64,000 nucleotides of DNA from Deinococcus aquiradiocola (GTDB lineage: Bacteria > Deinococcota > Deinococci > Deinococcales > Deinococcaceae), in assembly GCF_014646915.1 (NCBI RefSeq), contig NZ_BMOE01000016.1, positions 1 through 64,000 of the forward strand. Reading direction: 5' to 3'. Positions 1 to 8,162 of this stretch are shown piece by piece; position 1 is the stretch's first letter, and the number at the start of each line of letters is the position of its first letter. The position numbers were made by a program, and so were the translations under genes. The notes below the pieces were generated by a model. That model saw nothing but the letters and a program-made list of their open reading frames with translations, made no database searches and was not told the origin of the DNA.

Positions 1-1
1 T

Positions 2-64
2 GTGGGCATGGCCGTTTTTGACGATGCGGACGGCGCCGCAATGCGGACACGTAAGCTCGTTCAT
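2..64 (-). CDS. IS1-family-like transposase, N-terminal fragment cut by the window edge
   Basis: Reading leftward from an ATG at 64 gives MNELTCPHCGAVRIVKNGHAH and then runs off the window. The CPHCG...IVKNG pattern is the N-terminal zinc-finger start of InsA-type (IS1 family) transposases, which bind the element ends. Only 21 codons are visible, so the family call rests on this motif. The bases just upstream (65-77) form a short palindrome (GGTTCA/TGAACC) that could lie in the terminal region of the element; its exact end cannot be placed. Confidence 0.6.
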   Translation of the reverse strand, partial: MNELTCPHCGAVRIVKNGHAH

Positions 65-118
65 GGTTCATTGAACCACTGTCGTGCCCAAGAGTCCACG
101 ACCATTCGAATGCATGAG

Positions 119-147
119 TTGACGCCGGGTGCATACCGCGCTATATT
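119..147 (+). promoter_or_regulatory. Sigma70-like promoter TTGACG-17-TATATT
   Basis: TTGACG at 119-124 and TATATT at 142-147 are separated by exactly 17 bp, a near-consensus arrangement. A start near 154 would lie directly before the intrinsic terminator at 157-179. The promoter points toward the aminotransferase gene, which has its own -10 box at 223-228. Confidence 0.6.
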
Positions 148-156
148 CTCTGTATC

Positions 157-179
157 ACCGCCTGAAAGGGCGGTTTTTT
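157..179 (+). terminator. Rho-independent terminator
   Basis: ACCGCC and GGCGGT pair around a 6-base loop and are followed by TTTTT, the best U-tract terminator in the window. It lies only a few bases after a strong promoter and upstream of the aminotransferase. Confidence 0.7.
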
Positions 180-234
180 CGTCCCGTCTCACCGGGTGCG
201 GGCCTGCCGTGCGGCCCTCTGCTACCCTCAGGGC

Positions 235-1428
235 ATGACGACCCTGCGGACCGGCTGGACTTCATGGCGCGCGGCGGCCGTGCCGGGCAGCGTGTTCACC
301 CTCATGAACGCCGCCGTGGCGCAGGCCCGCGCGGCCGGGCACGGCATCATCGACCTCTCGATCGGCTCGTCGGACGGCACGCCGCCCGCCGCCGCGCTGG
401 ACGCCGTGCGGAGCGCCGCGGACCGGCCGGACACGTACCGTTACCCGCTGTTCAGCGACACGGCCCCGCTGCGCGAGGCGGCCGCGCAGTACATGCGGCG
501 GCGCTTCGGAGTGACGCTCGACCCGGTCACGCAGGTCCTGCCGCTCATCGGGGCGCAGGAGGGCCTCGCTCACCTGCTGCTCGCCACCACCGACCCCGGC
601 GACACCCTGCTGATGCCGGACCCGTGCTACCCGCCCTACTACGGCGCGGCGGCCGTGGCGGGCCTGCAGGTGGTGCCGCTCCCGCTGCACGCCGAGCACG
701 CGTTCCTGCCGGTGCTGGCGGACGTGCCTGCGGGCGTGCACCCGCGCGCCCTGCTGCTGAACTACCCGAACAACCCCACGAGCGCCGTGGCGACCCGCGC
801 GTTCTTCGAGCAGGCCGCGCACTGGTGCCGTGAACGCGGCACGCTGCTCGTCCACGACCACCCGTACGCGGAACTGACGTACCCGGCGCCCGGCGAGGAC
901 GACCTCGCCCCGAGCGCGCTGCAGGCGACGGACGACACGTTCGGCGGGGTGGTGGAGCTGCACAGCCTGTCGAAATCGCATCACATGGGCGGGTTCCGGG
1001 TGGGGTTCGCGGTGGGTGACGCGGACGTGATCGCAGCCCTCGCGCGCGTGAAGGGCGCCGTGGACTTCCACCCGTGGCTGGGCATTCAGGCGGCAGCCAC
1101 GGCGGCGCTCGGGACGGTGCCGGGCGGCCTGCAGGTGTTCCGGGAGCGGCGGGACGCGCTGGTGCCCGCCCTGCACGCGCTCGGCTGGGACGTGCGCTGG
1201 CCGCAGGCGAGCATGTACGTGTGGGCGCGTCCCAGGCAGGGCGGCGCGGACCTCGCGGACAGCGTGTCGTTCGCGGTGCGGGCCGCGCGCGAGACGGGCG
1301 TGGCCGTGTCGCCGGGCCGCGCCTTCGGGCAGATGGGGGAGGGGTACGTCCGATTCGCGCTCGTGCAGCCCCCGGAAGTGCTGCGTGAGGCCGTGGAGCG
1401 CCTCTCCCGCGTCCCCCTCATGCCCTGA
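235..1428 (+). CDS. PLP-dependent class I/II aminotransferase
   Basis: 397 aa, fold-type I aminotransferase. NYPNNPT (about residues 176-182) and SLSKS with the probable Schiff-base lysine K247 are clear, followed by the phosphate-binding [10 protein letters not shown] stretch. The overall pattern resembles the LL-diaminopimelate/aspartate aminotransferase group (amino-acid transamination in the cytosol), but the substrate cannot be read from the sequence. An upstream in-frame start at 196 exists. The ATG at 235 is preferred because TACCCT at 223-228 lies 6 nt before it, the leaderless arrangement repeated across the window. It stands alone, with a hairpin at 1501-1532 downstream. Confidence 0.85.
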   Translation: MTTLRTGWTSWRAAAVPGSVFTLMNAAVAQARAAGHGIIDLSIGSSDGTPPAAALDAVRSAADRPDTYRYPLFSDTAPLREAAAQYMRRRFGVTLDPVTQVLPLIGAQEGLAHLLLATTDPGDTLLMPDPCYPPYYGAAAVAGLQVVPLPLHAEHAFLPVLADVPAGVHPRALLLNYPNNPTSAVATRAFFEQAAHWCRERGTLLVHDHPYAELTYPAPGEDDLAPSALQATDDTFGGVVELHSLSKSHHMGGFRVGFAVGDADVIAALARVKGAVDFHPWLGIQAAATAALGTVPGGLQVFRERRDALVPALHALGWDVRWPQASMYVWARPRQGGADLADSVSFAVRAARETGVAVSPGRAFGQMGEGYVRFALVQPPEVLREAVERLSRVPLMP

Positions 1429-1500
1429 GACGAAACCCGTCCGGGACTCCTTCCTGAAGTGACATGGACGCGGCGCGGAACCGTCCCCTCCGCTGCTCGC

Positions 1501-1532
1501 GGCCGGGCGGCGGCTCCGCATTCCGCCCGGCC
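1501..1532. terminator. GC-rich hairpin downstream of the aminotransferase
   Basis: GGCCGGGCGG and CCGCCCGGCC form a perfect 10-bp stem with a 12-base loop and no T tract. The rest of 1429-1727 holds no convincing gene; 1530-1552 (GAACTTC...GTTCAGC) weakly resembles the second hairpin of the repeat family described below. Confidence 0.45.
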
Positions 1533-1727
1533 GAACTTCAAGCGTTCAGCTCCATCCGGGAGGACCTGCACTTGGCACGTCATGGACCGGGCGGATGTGC
1601 CCGGCCCGTCCATCCCTGGGTGCCGCGCCCCCCGGCCCGGCCACCCCGCCCCCTGCTCCCCTTCCTTCCAGCGCGTGTGTCCCCCGCCCGACCTCCAGCG
1701 GTCCTCCCGAGCGTACGGGGGCGGGCG

Positions 1728-2433
1728 TTACTGGGGTGTTCCGTGCCCGTCCGTGCGCGTTCCGGCGTCCTGCCCGGCCGCCCGGTCCGCGCGCAGGAAC
1801 ACGTTCAGGGCGCCCCGGTCGTACAGCACCACCCGCACCCGCAGGTCCGGCCTGCCCTGCAGGAAGGCCCGTACGGCCTGCACCGTCACCTGCGCCGCCA
1901 GCGGCAGCGGGTACCCGTACACGCCCGTGCTGATGGCCGGGAACGCCACGCTGCCGCACCCGGCCTGCACCGTCAGCTCCAGGCTGCGGCGGTACGCGCC
2001 TGCCAGCAGGACCGCCTCGTTGGCCGTGCCGCCCCGCCAGATGGGGCCGACCGCGTGCACGACGTGCTGCACGCCCTGCCGGGACAGGTCGAAGGCGGGC
2101 GTGATGACGGCCGACCCCGGCTCGCAGTGCCGGATGGCGCGGATGGCGCGCAGCAGCTCCGGCCCCGCCGCGCGGTGAATGACGCCGTCCACGCCGCCCC
2201 CGCCCGCCAGCTGCGCGTTCGCGGCCGTCACGATGACCTGATACGGATTCCGGTCAACCAGTTATGAAGTAACTGGTTGACCCGACTGGAAGGAGGAGGA
2301 AAGGACAGGTTCCGGGAAAGGAGTTAGAAAAATGGTGGGGTGCCATTTTTATAACGGATTGGACGGAATCCGTGTGGGTCGTCTGTGCGGCGATGTCGCC
2401 CTGCACGATCTCCAGCGTGCCGTCTGCCGTCAC
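1728..2433 (-). pseudogene. Macro-domain (ADP-ribose-binding) protein gene interrupted by a MITE-like insertion
   Basis: Macro domains bind or hydrolyse ADP-ribose derivatives. The N-terminal part starts at GTG 2433 and gives [14 protein letters not shown], the usual first strand plus GDI motif. The remainder (1728-2231 and just upstream) gives [24 protein letters not shown] and the [10 protein letters not shown] loop. Between the two lies a foreign segment of about 134 bp (2241-2374). Deleting it with one copy of a TG repeat restores a continuous macro reading frame matching the YmdB-type spacing GDI-x5-x-VIVNAAN. With the insert present, the frame stops at 2254-2256. The start overlaps the stop of the upstream gene (GTGA at 2430-2433), so the gene was translationally coupled. 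A shortened protein from GTG 2231 would lack the first nucleotide-binding loop. Confidence 0.85.
2241..2374. mobile_element. MITE-like insertion with terminal inverted repeats, inside the macro-domain gene
   Basis: About 134 bp with inverted ends ACGGATTCCG (2243-2252) and CGGAATCCGT (2364-2373), flanked by TG (2239-2240 and 2375-2376) as a possible 2-bp target duplication. Inside are a perfect 12-bp palindrome (GTCAACCAGTTA, 5-base loop, TAACTGGTTGAC) and an AT-rich hairpin AAAAATGG/CCATTTTT (2328-2350). It has no coding capacity and much lower GC than its surroundings. The outer bases TGATACGG match those of the stop-codon-associated repeats elsewhere in the window. Confidence 0.8.
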
Positions 2434-2819
2434 GGGGCGGTCTTCTGTTCCAGCACGAGGCTCACGACTTCCTTCACTTCGGCGAGGCCCTGCAGGCGTT
2501 CGCCGTCCAGGTCGCCCGCGCGGGCGAGCGCTTCGGCCTTGCGTTTGTCGATGCTGGCCACTTCCAGTGTCGCCGCGTCCCCGAACACCTCCCGGAACCG
2601 CGCGACCGGGTACTCCAGCCGCCGCGAGCGTTTCAGGGTGGCGCGGTAGATGTCCGTCTCGACCCGCTGGCCGTCCAGCAGGGCCGCCTTGATGACGGCC
2701 CCCAGTTCCTCCCGTTCGGCCTCCAGGCCCTGAATGGTGTCGCGCAGCGTCGCGTAGCGGTCGAACAGGTCCTGCAGGTCCGGGCCGTCCGGCGTGAGGG
2801 GTGCGGAGGGAGTGTCCAT
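2430..2819 (-). CDS. Hypothetical coiled-coil protein (Gp157-like length and composition)
   Basis: 129 aa, charged and helical, with a probable coiled coil in residues 15-45 ([24 protein letters not shown]) and no signal peptide or membrane segment. The function is not recognised; the layout recalls phage Gp157-like proteins but I cannot confirm this. ATG at 2819 is preceded by a -10 TAGACT (complement of 2826-2831) 6 nt away. Its stop overlaps the GTG start of the macro-domain gene, so the two were one operon before the MITE insertion. Confidence 0.65.
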   Translation of the reverse strand: MDTPSAPLTPDGPDLQDLFDRYATLRDTIQGLEAEREELGAVIKAALLDGQRVETDIYRATLKRSRRLEYPVARFREVFGDAATLEVASIDKRKAEALARAGDLDGERLQGLAEVKEVVSLVLEQKTAP

Positions 2820-2915
2820 GCCGTCAGTCTAGAGCGCGCCTTCCCGTCCTGTCCGGCGCGCACCGTCCGGCGGGCGCTGTCCAGCGGACCGGTGATGCGG
2901 GGCGCGCCGCTCCCG

Positions 2916-2921
2916 TACAAT
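2916..2921 (+). promoter_or_regulatory. -10 box TACAAT of a leaderless transcript (carbonic anhydrase)
   Basis: TACAAT ends 6 nt before the ATG at 2928, so transcription should begin at or next to the start codon. Confidence 0.6.
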
Positions 2922-2927
2922 CGCCCC

Positions 2928-3638
2928 ATGAGCGACACACCGCCCGACTACGAGACGCGCATTCTGGACGCCATCCGCCGCGGCGCGAGCATGGTGGACA
3001 TCGCGGGCCTCAAGCCTGCCCGCGTGAACAGTCCCGGCGAGGCGATCCGGGCCCTCAAGGACGGCAACGCCCGCTTCTTCTCCAACCAGGCGTCCCGGCC
3101 GGAACTCGGCGCGAACGAACGCCGCGCGCAGATCATGGGGCAGACGCCCTTCGCGGTGGTCCTGGCGTGCAGCGACAGCCGCGTGCCGGTGGAGCTGGTG
3201 TTCGACCAGGGGTTCGGGGACCTGTTCGTGGTGCGTGTCGCGGGGAACGTGGTGGGCGAGGCGGGCCTCGGCACGGTCGAGTACGCGGTCCGGCACCTGA
3301 ACGTGAACCTCGTGATGGTGATGGGGCACGAGGGCTGCGGCGCCGTGCAGGCCGCCATGATGCCCGAGGAGGAGATCGCGCAGGAGCCCGACGCGCTCCA
3401 GCAGCTCATCCGGCGCATCCAGCCGAGTCTGGAGGGCCTGCCCGTCATCCGGGACCGCAAGGCACGCATGCGGGAAGCGGTGCTGAACAACGTCCGGCAC
3501 CAGGCGGCCGCGCTGCGCGCCCAGCCGGTGGTGCGCGACGCCGAGGCGAGCGGGCAGATCCGCGTGATCGGCGGCTTCTACGAGATCGGGTCGGGCGCCG
3601 TGGACTTCCTGACGGACGAGGACGACCTGCGCCCCTGA
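2928..3638 (+). CDS. Beta-class carbonic anhydrase
   Basis: 236 aa, cytosolic, interconverts CO2 and bicarbonate. The zinc and catalytic residues of type I beta-carbonic anhydrases are visible: C81-S-D83-S-R85, then H134-x2-C137 in GHEGCGAV. The length is normal. The chosen ATG follows TACAAT by 6 nt, with no Shine-Dalgarno. The next gene, an antiporter, is on the same strand 124 bp downstream; a link between bicarbonate and pH/cation handling is possible but only positional. Confidence 0.92.
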   Translation: MSDTPPDYETRILDAIRRGASMVDIAGLKPARVNSPGEAIRALKDGNARFFSNQASRPELGANERRAQIMGQTPFAVVLACSDSRVPVELVFDQGFGDLFVVRVAGNVVGEAGLGTVEYAVRHLNVNLVMVMGHEGCGAVQAAMMPEEEIAQEPDALQQLIRRIQPSLEGLPVIRDRKARMREAVLNNVRHQAAALRAQPVVRDAEASGQIRVIGGFYEIGSGAVDFLTDEDDLRP

Positions 3639-3762
3639 CCCCTGGCGGCGCGGGCGTCACGGCGGGCCGCGCGGCACCATTACGGCCCGCCGTGCATGGC
3701 ACCATGAACCATGACCTGCGCCCGTCCCCGCACCCGCTGCCGGCCAGCCGCAGCGCCCGCAC

Positions 3763-5265
3763 ATGCCTGAAGCGCACCGCACCGAACTGTACCTGCTGGT
3801 GGCGGGCGTCCTGCTGCTCGTCAGCATCGTGGGCAGCAAGGCCTCCGGCCGGATCGGCGTGCCGAGCCTGCTGCTGTTCCTGGGGGTCGGCATGCTCGCC
3901 GGGTCGGACGGGCCGGGCGGCATCGTGTTCAGCAACTACGGGCTCGCGCAGAGCATCGGCACGCTCGCCCTGGCCCTGATCCTCTTCCGGGGCGGGCTCG
4001 GCACGAGCTGGACCGAGGTGCGGCCCGTGCTGGGCAGCGGTGTGTCGCTCGCGACGCTCGGCGTGCTGCTCACCACGGCCCTCATGGGCGCCTTCGCGCA
4101 CGCCGTGTTCGGCCTGCCGTGGCTGCCCGCCCTGCTGCTCGGCGCGGTCGTGAGCAGCACCGACGCGTCCGCCGTGTTCACGGTCCTGCAGGAACGCCGC
4201 CTGGGCCTGCACGGGCAGATCACGCCGCTGCTGGAACTGGAGTCCGGCGGGAACGACCCGATGGCGGTGTTCCTCACGCTCGGCCTGACGGGCCTGATCC
4301 TGCACCCGGAGCAGAGCGTGTGGACGCTCCTGCCGTTCTTCCTGAAGCAGATGCTGATCGGCGCGCTCGTCGGCTGGGTGCTGGGCCGCGCGTCCCTGTG
4401 GGCCCTGAACCGCCTCAGCCTGCAGTTCGAGGGGCTGTACTCCGTCATGACCATCGCGCTCGCGCTCGTGGTGTTCGGCGCGGCCGGACAGCTGGGCGGC
4501 AGCGGCTTCCTCGCCGTGTACCTCGCGGGCCTCGTGCTCGGCAACGCCGACTTCATCCACAAGCGCTCCCTCACGCAGTTCCACGACGGGTTCTCGTGGC
4601 TCATGCAGATCGGGATGTTCCTCACGCTGGGCCTGCTCGTCAACCCGCGCGAACTGCTCCCCACCGCCGGACTGGCCCTGTCGTGCGCGCTGTTCCTGAT
4701 GTTCGTCGCGCGGCCCGTCAGCGTGTACCTGAGCCTCGCCTTCTCGCACATGCCGCGCCGCGACCGCGGCATGGTCGCCTGGGTGGGCCTGCGCGGCGCG
4801 GTCCCCATCGTGCTCGCCACGTTCCCGCTCCTGGCGGGCGTCAGCGGCGCGCAGACGCTGTTCAACGTGGTGTTCTTCATCGTGGTGAGCAGCGTGCTGC
4901 TGCAGGGCACCACCCTGCGGCACGTGGCGCGCCTGCTGCGCGTGCACGGCGACCTGCCGCGCCAGCCGACCTTTCCGCTCACGTACCTTCCCACCGGGTA
5001 CGACCGCACCAAGATGGCCGAAGTGGACGTCGCGCCCGGCAGTGCCGCCGACACGCGCCGCATCGTGGACCTGCGCCTCCCGCCCGACGCGCTCGTGATC
5101 CTCATTCACCGCGACGGGCAGTACCTCATCCCGCGCGGCGCGACGCACCTGCACCGCGGCGACAGCGTGCTGGTCCTGGCGGGCGGCGACGACCTGCGGC
5201 AGGTCCGGCACCTGTTCGGTCAGCCGGACGCCCCAGTGCCCACCCCCGGCACGCTCCCCACCTGA
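3763..5265 (+). CDS. Potassium/proton antiporter, CPA1 family with TrkA-C domain (CvrA/NhaP2-like)
   Basis: 500 aa. About 12 hydrophobic segments cover residues 8-400, with the CPA1 features LFRGGLGTSW, VVSSTDASAVFTVL and LESGGNDPMAV (ion-binding aspartates), then WVGLRGAVPIVLATFPL. Residues 415-490 form a soluble TrkA-C-like regulatory domain (VDLRLPPDALVILIHRDGQYLIPRG). This architecture is that of NhaP2/CvrA, which exchanges K+ or Na+ for protons across the inner membrane. Ion preference cannot be decided here. Start ATG at 3763; no convincing ribosome site was seen. Confidence 0.88.
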   Translation: MPEAHRTELYLLVAGVLLLVSIVGSKASGRIGVPSLLLFLGVGMLAGSDGPGGIVFSNYGLAQSIGTLALALILFRGGLGTSWTEVRPVLGSGVSLATLGVLLTTALMGAFAHAVFGLPWLPALLLGAVVSSTDASAVFTVLQERRLGLHGQITPLLELESGGNDPMAVFLTLGLTGLILHPEQSVWTLLPFFLKQMLIGALVGWVLGRASLWALNRLSLQFEGLYSVMTIALALVVFGAAGQLGGSGFLAVYLAGLVLGNADFIHKRSLTQFHDGFSWLMQIGMFLTLGLLVNPRELLPTAGLALSCALFLMFVARPVSVYLSLAFSHMPRRDRGMVAWVGLRGAVPIVLATFPLLAGVSGAQTLFNVVFFIVVSSVLLQGTTLRHVARLLRVHGDLPRQPTFPLTYLPTGYDRTKMAEVDVAPGSAADTRRIVDLRLPPDALVILIHRDGQYLIPRGATHLHRGDSVLVLAGGDDLRQVRHLFGQPDAPVPTPGTLPT

Positions 5266-5323
5266 CGCGCCCTTCAGGAAGCGGTGTCACAAGTCCGTCA
5301 GCTCACTTTGCTAGACTGCTCTC

Positions 5324-5722
5324 ATGACGATGGTCCGCAACACCCGCCAGCGTCAGGCCGTCGTTCAGGCCCTGCGCGAAACCCACACCCACCCGGACGC
5401 CGCCTGGATTCACGGGCAGGTGCGCGCCACGCTGCCCAGCATCAGCCTCGGCACCGTGTACCGCACCCTGGACGCCCTCGTGCGGGACGGCGTCGTCATG
5501 ACCATCGAACGCGCCGGGCAGGCCACCCGCTACGACTACAAGCACGAGGGGCACGGCCACCACCACGTCGTGTGCCGCACCTGCGGCGCCATCTACGACA
5601 TTCCCGCAGAGGCCGTCCCCATGCCCGCCAGCGGCCTCCCACAGGGCTTCCAGGTGCAGGACGTGCGACTGGAATACCACGGCGTCTGCACCGACTGCAC
5701 CCGCGCCGAGAAACGCGGCTGA
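5324..5722 (+). CDS. Fur-family metal-dependent transcriptional regulator
   Basis: 132 aa. N-terminal winged helix (residues 1-75, SLGTVYRTLDALVRDG), then the metal-binding HGHHHVVCRTCG. Two CxxC pairs, C84/C87 and C122/C125, should form the structural zinc site. The group (Fur, PerR, Zur, Mur) cannot be fixed; the short C-terminus and twin CxxC pairs fit PerR or Fur. ATG is 6 nt after TAGACT (5312-5317), so the mRNA is leaderless. It stands alone, facing moaDE. Confidence 0.88.
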   Translation: MTMVRNTRQRQAVVQALRETHTHPDAAWIHGQVRATLPSISLGTVYRTLDALVRDGVVMTIERAGQATRYDYKHEGHGHHHVVCRTCGAIYDIPAEAVPMPASGLPQGFQVQDVRLEYHGVCTDCTRAEKRG

Positions 5723-5744
5723 GAGCGGCACACCCTGAACGGGA

Positions 5745-5782
5745 GAGAGCGGGGCGGTCACCGGGTGTGCCGCCCCGCTCTC
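5745..5782. terminator. Bidirectional hairpin between fur-like gene and moaDE
   Basis: A perfect 13-bp stem (GAGAGCGGGGCGG with CCGCCCCGCTCTC) and a 12-base loop lie between two convergent genes. There is no U tract on either strand, so termination efficiency is uncertain. Confidence 0.6.
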
Positions 5783-5809
5783 ACGTTCCCGCCCTGTCCC
5801 GCACGCCGT

Positions 5810-6490
5810 TCAGAGCGTGCCGCTGCTCGTCTGGCCCTTCACCCAGTGCTCGCCGTCCTCATCGCCCTCCAGCTTCCAGACGGGCAGCACGACCTTCAGG
5901 TGCTCGATCAGGAAATCGCACGCTTCGAGCGCCGCGCGGCGGTGCGGGCTGCCCACCCCGATCAGGATGCTGACCTCGCCGGGCGTGAGGCGGCCCGTGC
6001 GGTGCTGCACGTACACGCCGAGCTCCTCGCCGTGCCGCGCGCGGGCCTGCGCGGCGGCGTCGCGCATCACGCGTTCCGCCATGGGCGCGTACCCCTCGTA
6101 CTCGATGAAGTCCACGACCTTCCCGAGGTTCGGTGAGCGGACCGTGCCCACGAAGTACGCCTGCGCGCCGTACGCGGGCCGCACCAGGAAGTCGCTCGCG
6201 CGCTCCAGGCGCAGTTCGCGGTCCGTGACCTGCACGAACTCGGTGGGCGCGTCCTCCGACCCGCCCGCGACGGGCGGCAGGAACGCGACCTCGTCGCCGT
6301 CCTGCACGGCCGCGTCCGGGTCGGCGTACACCTCGTTCACGGCGACCATGCAGCCGCGCAGGTTCAGGCTGTACTGCGCTTCCAGCTGCGCGGCCACGGC
6401 GCGGACGGTGGGCGGCACGGGCAGCGGCAGGCTCAGCTGCTCCAGGCCCGCCTCGCGCTTCAGGCGGGCAAACAACACGACCTTCAACAT
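5810..6490 (-). CDS. Fused molybdopterin synthase, MoaD-MoaE
   Basis: 226 aa. Residues 1-77 are the ubiquitin-like sulfur carrier MoaD ending in PPVAGG (G76-G77). Residues about 85-226 are MoaE, with RPAYGAQAYFVGTVR, the YEGYAPMAE motif and SPHRRAALEACDFLIEHLKVVLPVWK. Together they convert precursor Z (cPMP) to molybdopterin. The MoaD di-glycine is internal rather than C-terminal, yet it must be thiocarboxylated for activity; cleavage after G77 is therefore implied. ATG at 6490 lies 6 nt after TAGCCT (complement of 6497-6502). Confidence 0.9.
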   Translation of the reverse strand: MLKVVLFARLKREAGLEQLSLPLPVPPTVRAVAAQLEAQYSLNLRGCMVAVNEVYADPDAAVQDGDEVAFLPPVAGGSEDAPTEFVQVTDRELRLERASDFLVRPAYGAQAYFVGTVRSPNLGKVVDFIEYEGYAPMAERVMRDAAAQARARHGEELGVYVQHRTGRLTPGEVSILIGVGSPHRRAALEACDFLIEHLKVVLPVWKLEGDEDGEHWVKGQTSSGTL

Positions 6491-6556
6491 GCCTGGAGGC
6501 TAGCATGCGCGCCCGCCCGTCACGGAGACAGGGCGCGGGCAGCGCGGCTGTGCGCG

Positions 6557-7075
6557 TCAGGCGGGCGAGTGCGGGCGCGCGAAACGCAGGTAGTCCAGCC
6601 ACGGCGGCGTGTGACCCAGCATGCGGATGAGCAGCACGATCTGCGCCGTGTGCCGCACCTCGTGCGTCATGACGTTCCACATCAGCTGGTCGAGCGTGAC
6701 GGTGCTCTCGCCGGGATCGTCCTTGATGAGCGGCACGTCGGCGCTCAGGTCCGGGCCGGACGCCAGGAACTTCAGGGTTTCGGCCTGCACGCTGCGGCTG
6801 TACTCCAGAATCCAGTTCAGGTCGTACTGGCTGGCGTTCGGGACGCTCCACTCGTGCCGGAAGTCCTGCGCGTGGTAACCGCGCACGTCGCGGGCCACGC
6901 CGTGCACCCAGTGGTCCTCGAAATCCATCACGTGCAGCAGCAGGTCCTTGATGTTCCGGAAGCGTTCCCCTTCAATCAGGTCACGGTTCAGGTCATCGGC
7001 GGGCAGCGCACGCAGAAAGTTCCAGAGCTGCTCACGGGCAGCGCACAGGTAGTCGTAATAGTCGGGAACATTCAT
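6557..7075 (-). CDS. DinB-family (four-helix, metal-binding) protein
   Basis: 172 aa. Histidines in [11 protein letters not shown] (near residue 50) and [11 protein letters not shown] (near residue 137) fit the three-histidine metal site of DinB/YfiT-type proteins, which often act as thiol-dependent transferases or hydrolases. The DinB superfamily is expanded in Deinococcus. The ATG at 7075 overlaps the dus stop codon (ATGA at 7072-7075), so it is the second gene of a two-gene operon. The substrate is unknown. Confidence 0.85.
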   Translation of the reverse strand: MNVPDYYDYLCAAREQLWNFLRALPADDLNRDLIEGERFRNIKDLLLHVMDFEDHWVHGVARDVRGYHAQDFRHEWSVPNASQYDLNWILEYSRSVQAETLKFLASGPDLSADVPLIKDDPGESTVTLDQLMWNVMTHEVRHTAQIVLLIRMLGHTPPWLDYLRFARPHSPA

Positions 7076-8103
7076 GGCCTGCTCTCATCATACCCCGAAG
7101 TGGACGGCATGAACGGCGCACCTGCCAGCTCCCCCGCCGGTCCCGCCCCGGCGTCCTCCGCCAGCGGCGTGCCGGTCAGGCGCGTGAGGGCCTCACGGGC
7201 GTCCTGCACGGTGGAGCACCCCACCAGCGCCTCCCGCCACTCCGGACGGTGCGCGAAGTACCGGGGCAGCACCTTGCGCATCTGCAGCAGGCCGCGCCGC
7301 TCGCCGTACCACGCGGCATTCAGGACCGTGTGCCGCAGGGCCGCGCGTGCCCGGTCGGCGTCGCCCGGCTCGCGGTCCAGTGTGCCGTTCGCCTGCGCGA
7401 ACAGCCACGGGTTCCCGACCGCGCCGCGCCCCACCATGACGGCCGCCACGCCGCTCCGCTGCCGCAGGCGCAGCGTGGCGAGGTCCGTCACGTCGCCGCT
7501 CCCCACCACCGGGACCGGCACGGCCGCCGCCACCTGCGCCACGGCGTCCCAGTCGGCTGTGCCCGTGTACCGCTGCGCGCTCGTCCGGCCGTGCACCGTG
7601 ATGAGGCTCGCCCCGGCTGCCGCGAGACCCTGCGCGATCTCCACCGCCCGCACCCGGTCGTACCCGAGGCGGATCTTGGCGCTCACGTCCACCGGCACGG
7701 CCGCCCGCATGGCGCTCACCAGCGCGTACGCCACCTCCGGCGTGAGCAGCAGGCACGCGCCGCCCTTCCCCTTGATCTTCGGGACGGGGCAGCCCATGTT
7801 CAGGTCCACTGCCGACGCGCCGAACCACGACACGGCCCGCCGCGCGCCCTCCGCCAGGATGTCCGGCTCCGCGCCGTACAGCTGCACCACGCGGTCCTGC
7901 TCGCCCGGGTACGGCCGACCGATCGTCAGGTCCGGCCCCTCGTTGCCGAGCACCAGACCGCGCGCACTGATCATCTCGGACACCGTCCACAGCGCCCCCT
8001 GCTCCGCCGACAACCGGCGCATGGGCGCGTCCGAGTACCCCGCCATCGGGGCGAGAACCGCGCCGGGACGGGCGAGCCTGCGGGCGTAGAAACCGGGCGT
8101 CAT
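7072..8103 (-). CDS. dus: tRNA-dihydrouridine synthase
   Basis: 343 aa, FMN-dependent TIM-barrel enzyme reducing uridines in tRNA D-loops. It begins [19 protein letters not shown], carries [20 protein letters not shown] with the catalytic cysteine region, then [21 protein letters not shown] and the phosphate-binding VVGSGDV / [14 protein letters not shown]. DusB-like rather than clearly DusA or DusC. The ATG at 8103 follows TACCAT (complement of 8110-8115) by 6 nt. It is translationally coupled to the downstream dinB-like gene by a 4-bp overlap. Confidence 0.9.
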   Translation of the reverse strand: MTPGFYARRLARPGAVLAPMAGYSDAPMRRLSAEQGALWTVSEMISARGLVLGNEGPDLTIGRPYPGEQDRVVQLYGAEPDILAEGARRAVSWFGASAVDLNMGCPVPKIKGKGGACLLLTPEVAYALVSAMRAAVPVDVSAKIRLGYDRVRAVEIAQGLAAAGASLITVHGRTSAQRYTGTADWDAVAQVAAAVPVPVVGSGDVTDLATLRLRQRSGVAAVMVGRGAVGNPWLFAQANGTLDREPGDADRARAALRHTVLNAAWYGERRGLLQMRKVLPRYFAHRPEWREALVGCSTVQDAREALTRLTGTPLAEDAGAGPAGELAGAPFMPSTSGYDESRP

Positions 8104-8162
8104 CCGGCCATGGTACCGCACTGCACGCCCGGCAAATGAGGCGCGGCGCCCACGGGGCCGCC

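Noticed and set aside
262..1521. Long minus-strand open frame opposite the aminotransferase
   Set aside because: Arg/His/Val-rich shadow frame typical of the antisense strand in high-GC coding DNA; no domain signal, while the plus strand has clear aminotransferase motifs.
3445..5211. 588-codon minus-strand open frame opposite the antiporter
   Set aside because: Composition dominated by Arg, Gln, His and Glu with no hydrophobic core; antisense shadow of a real membrane protein gene.
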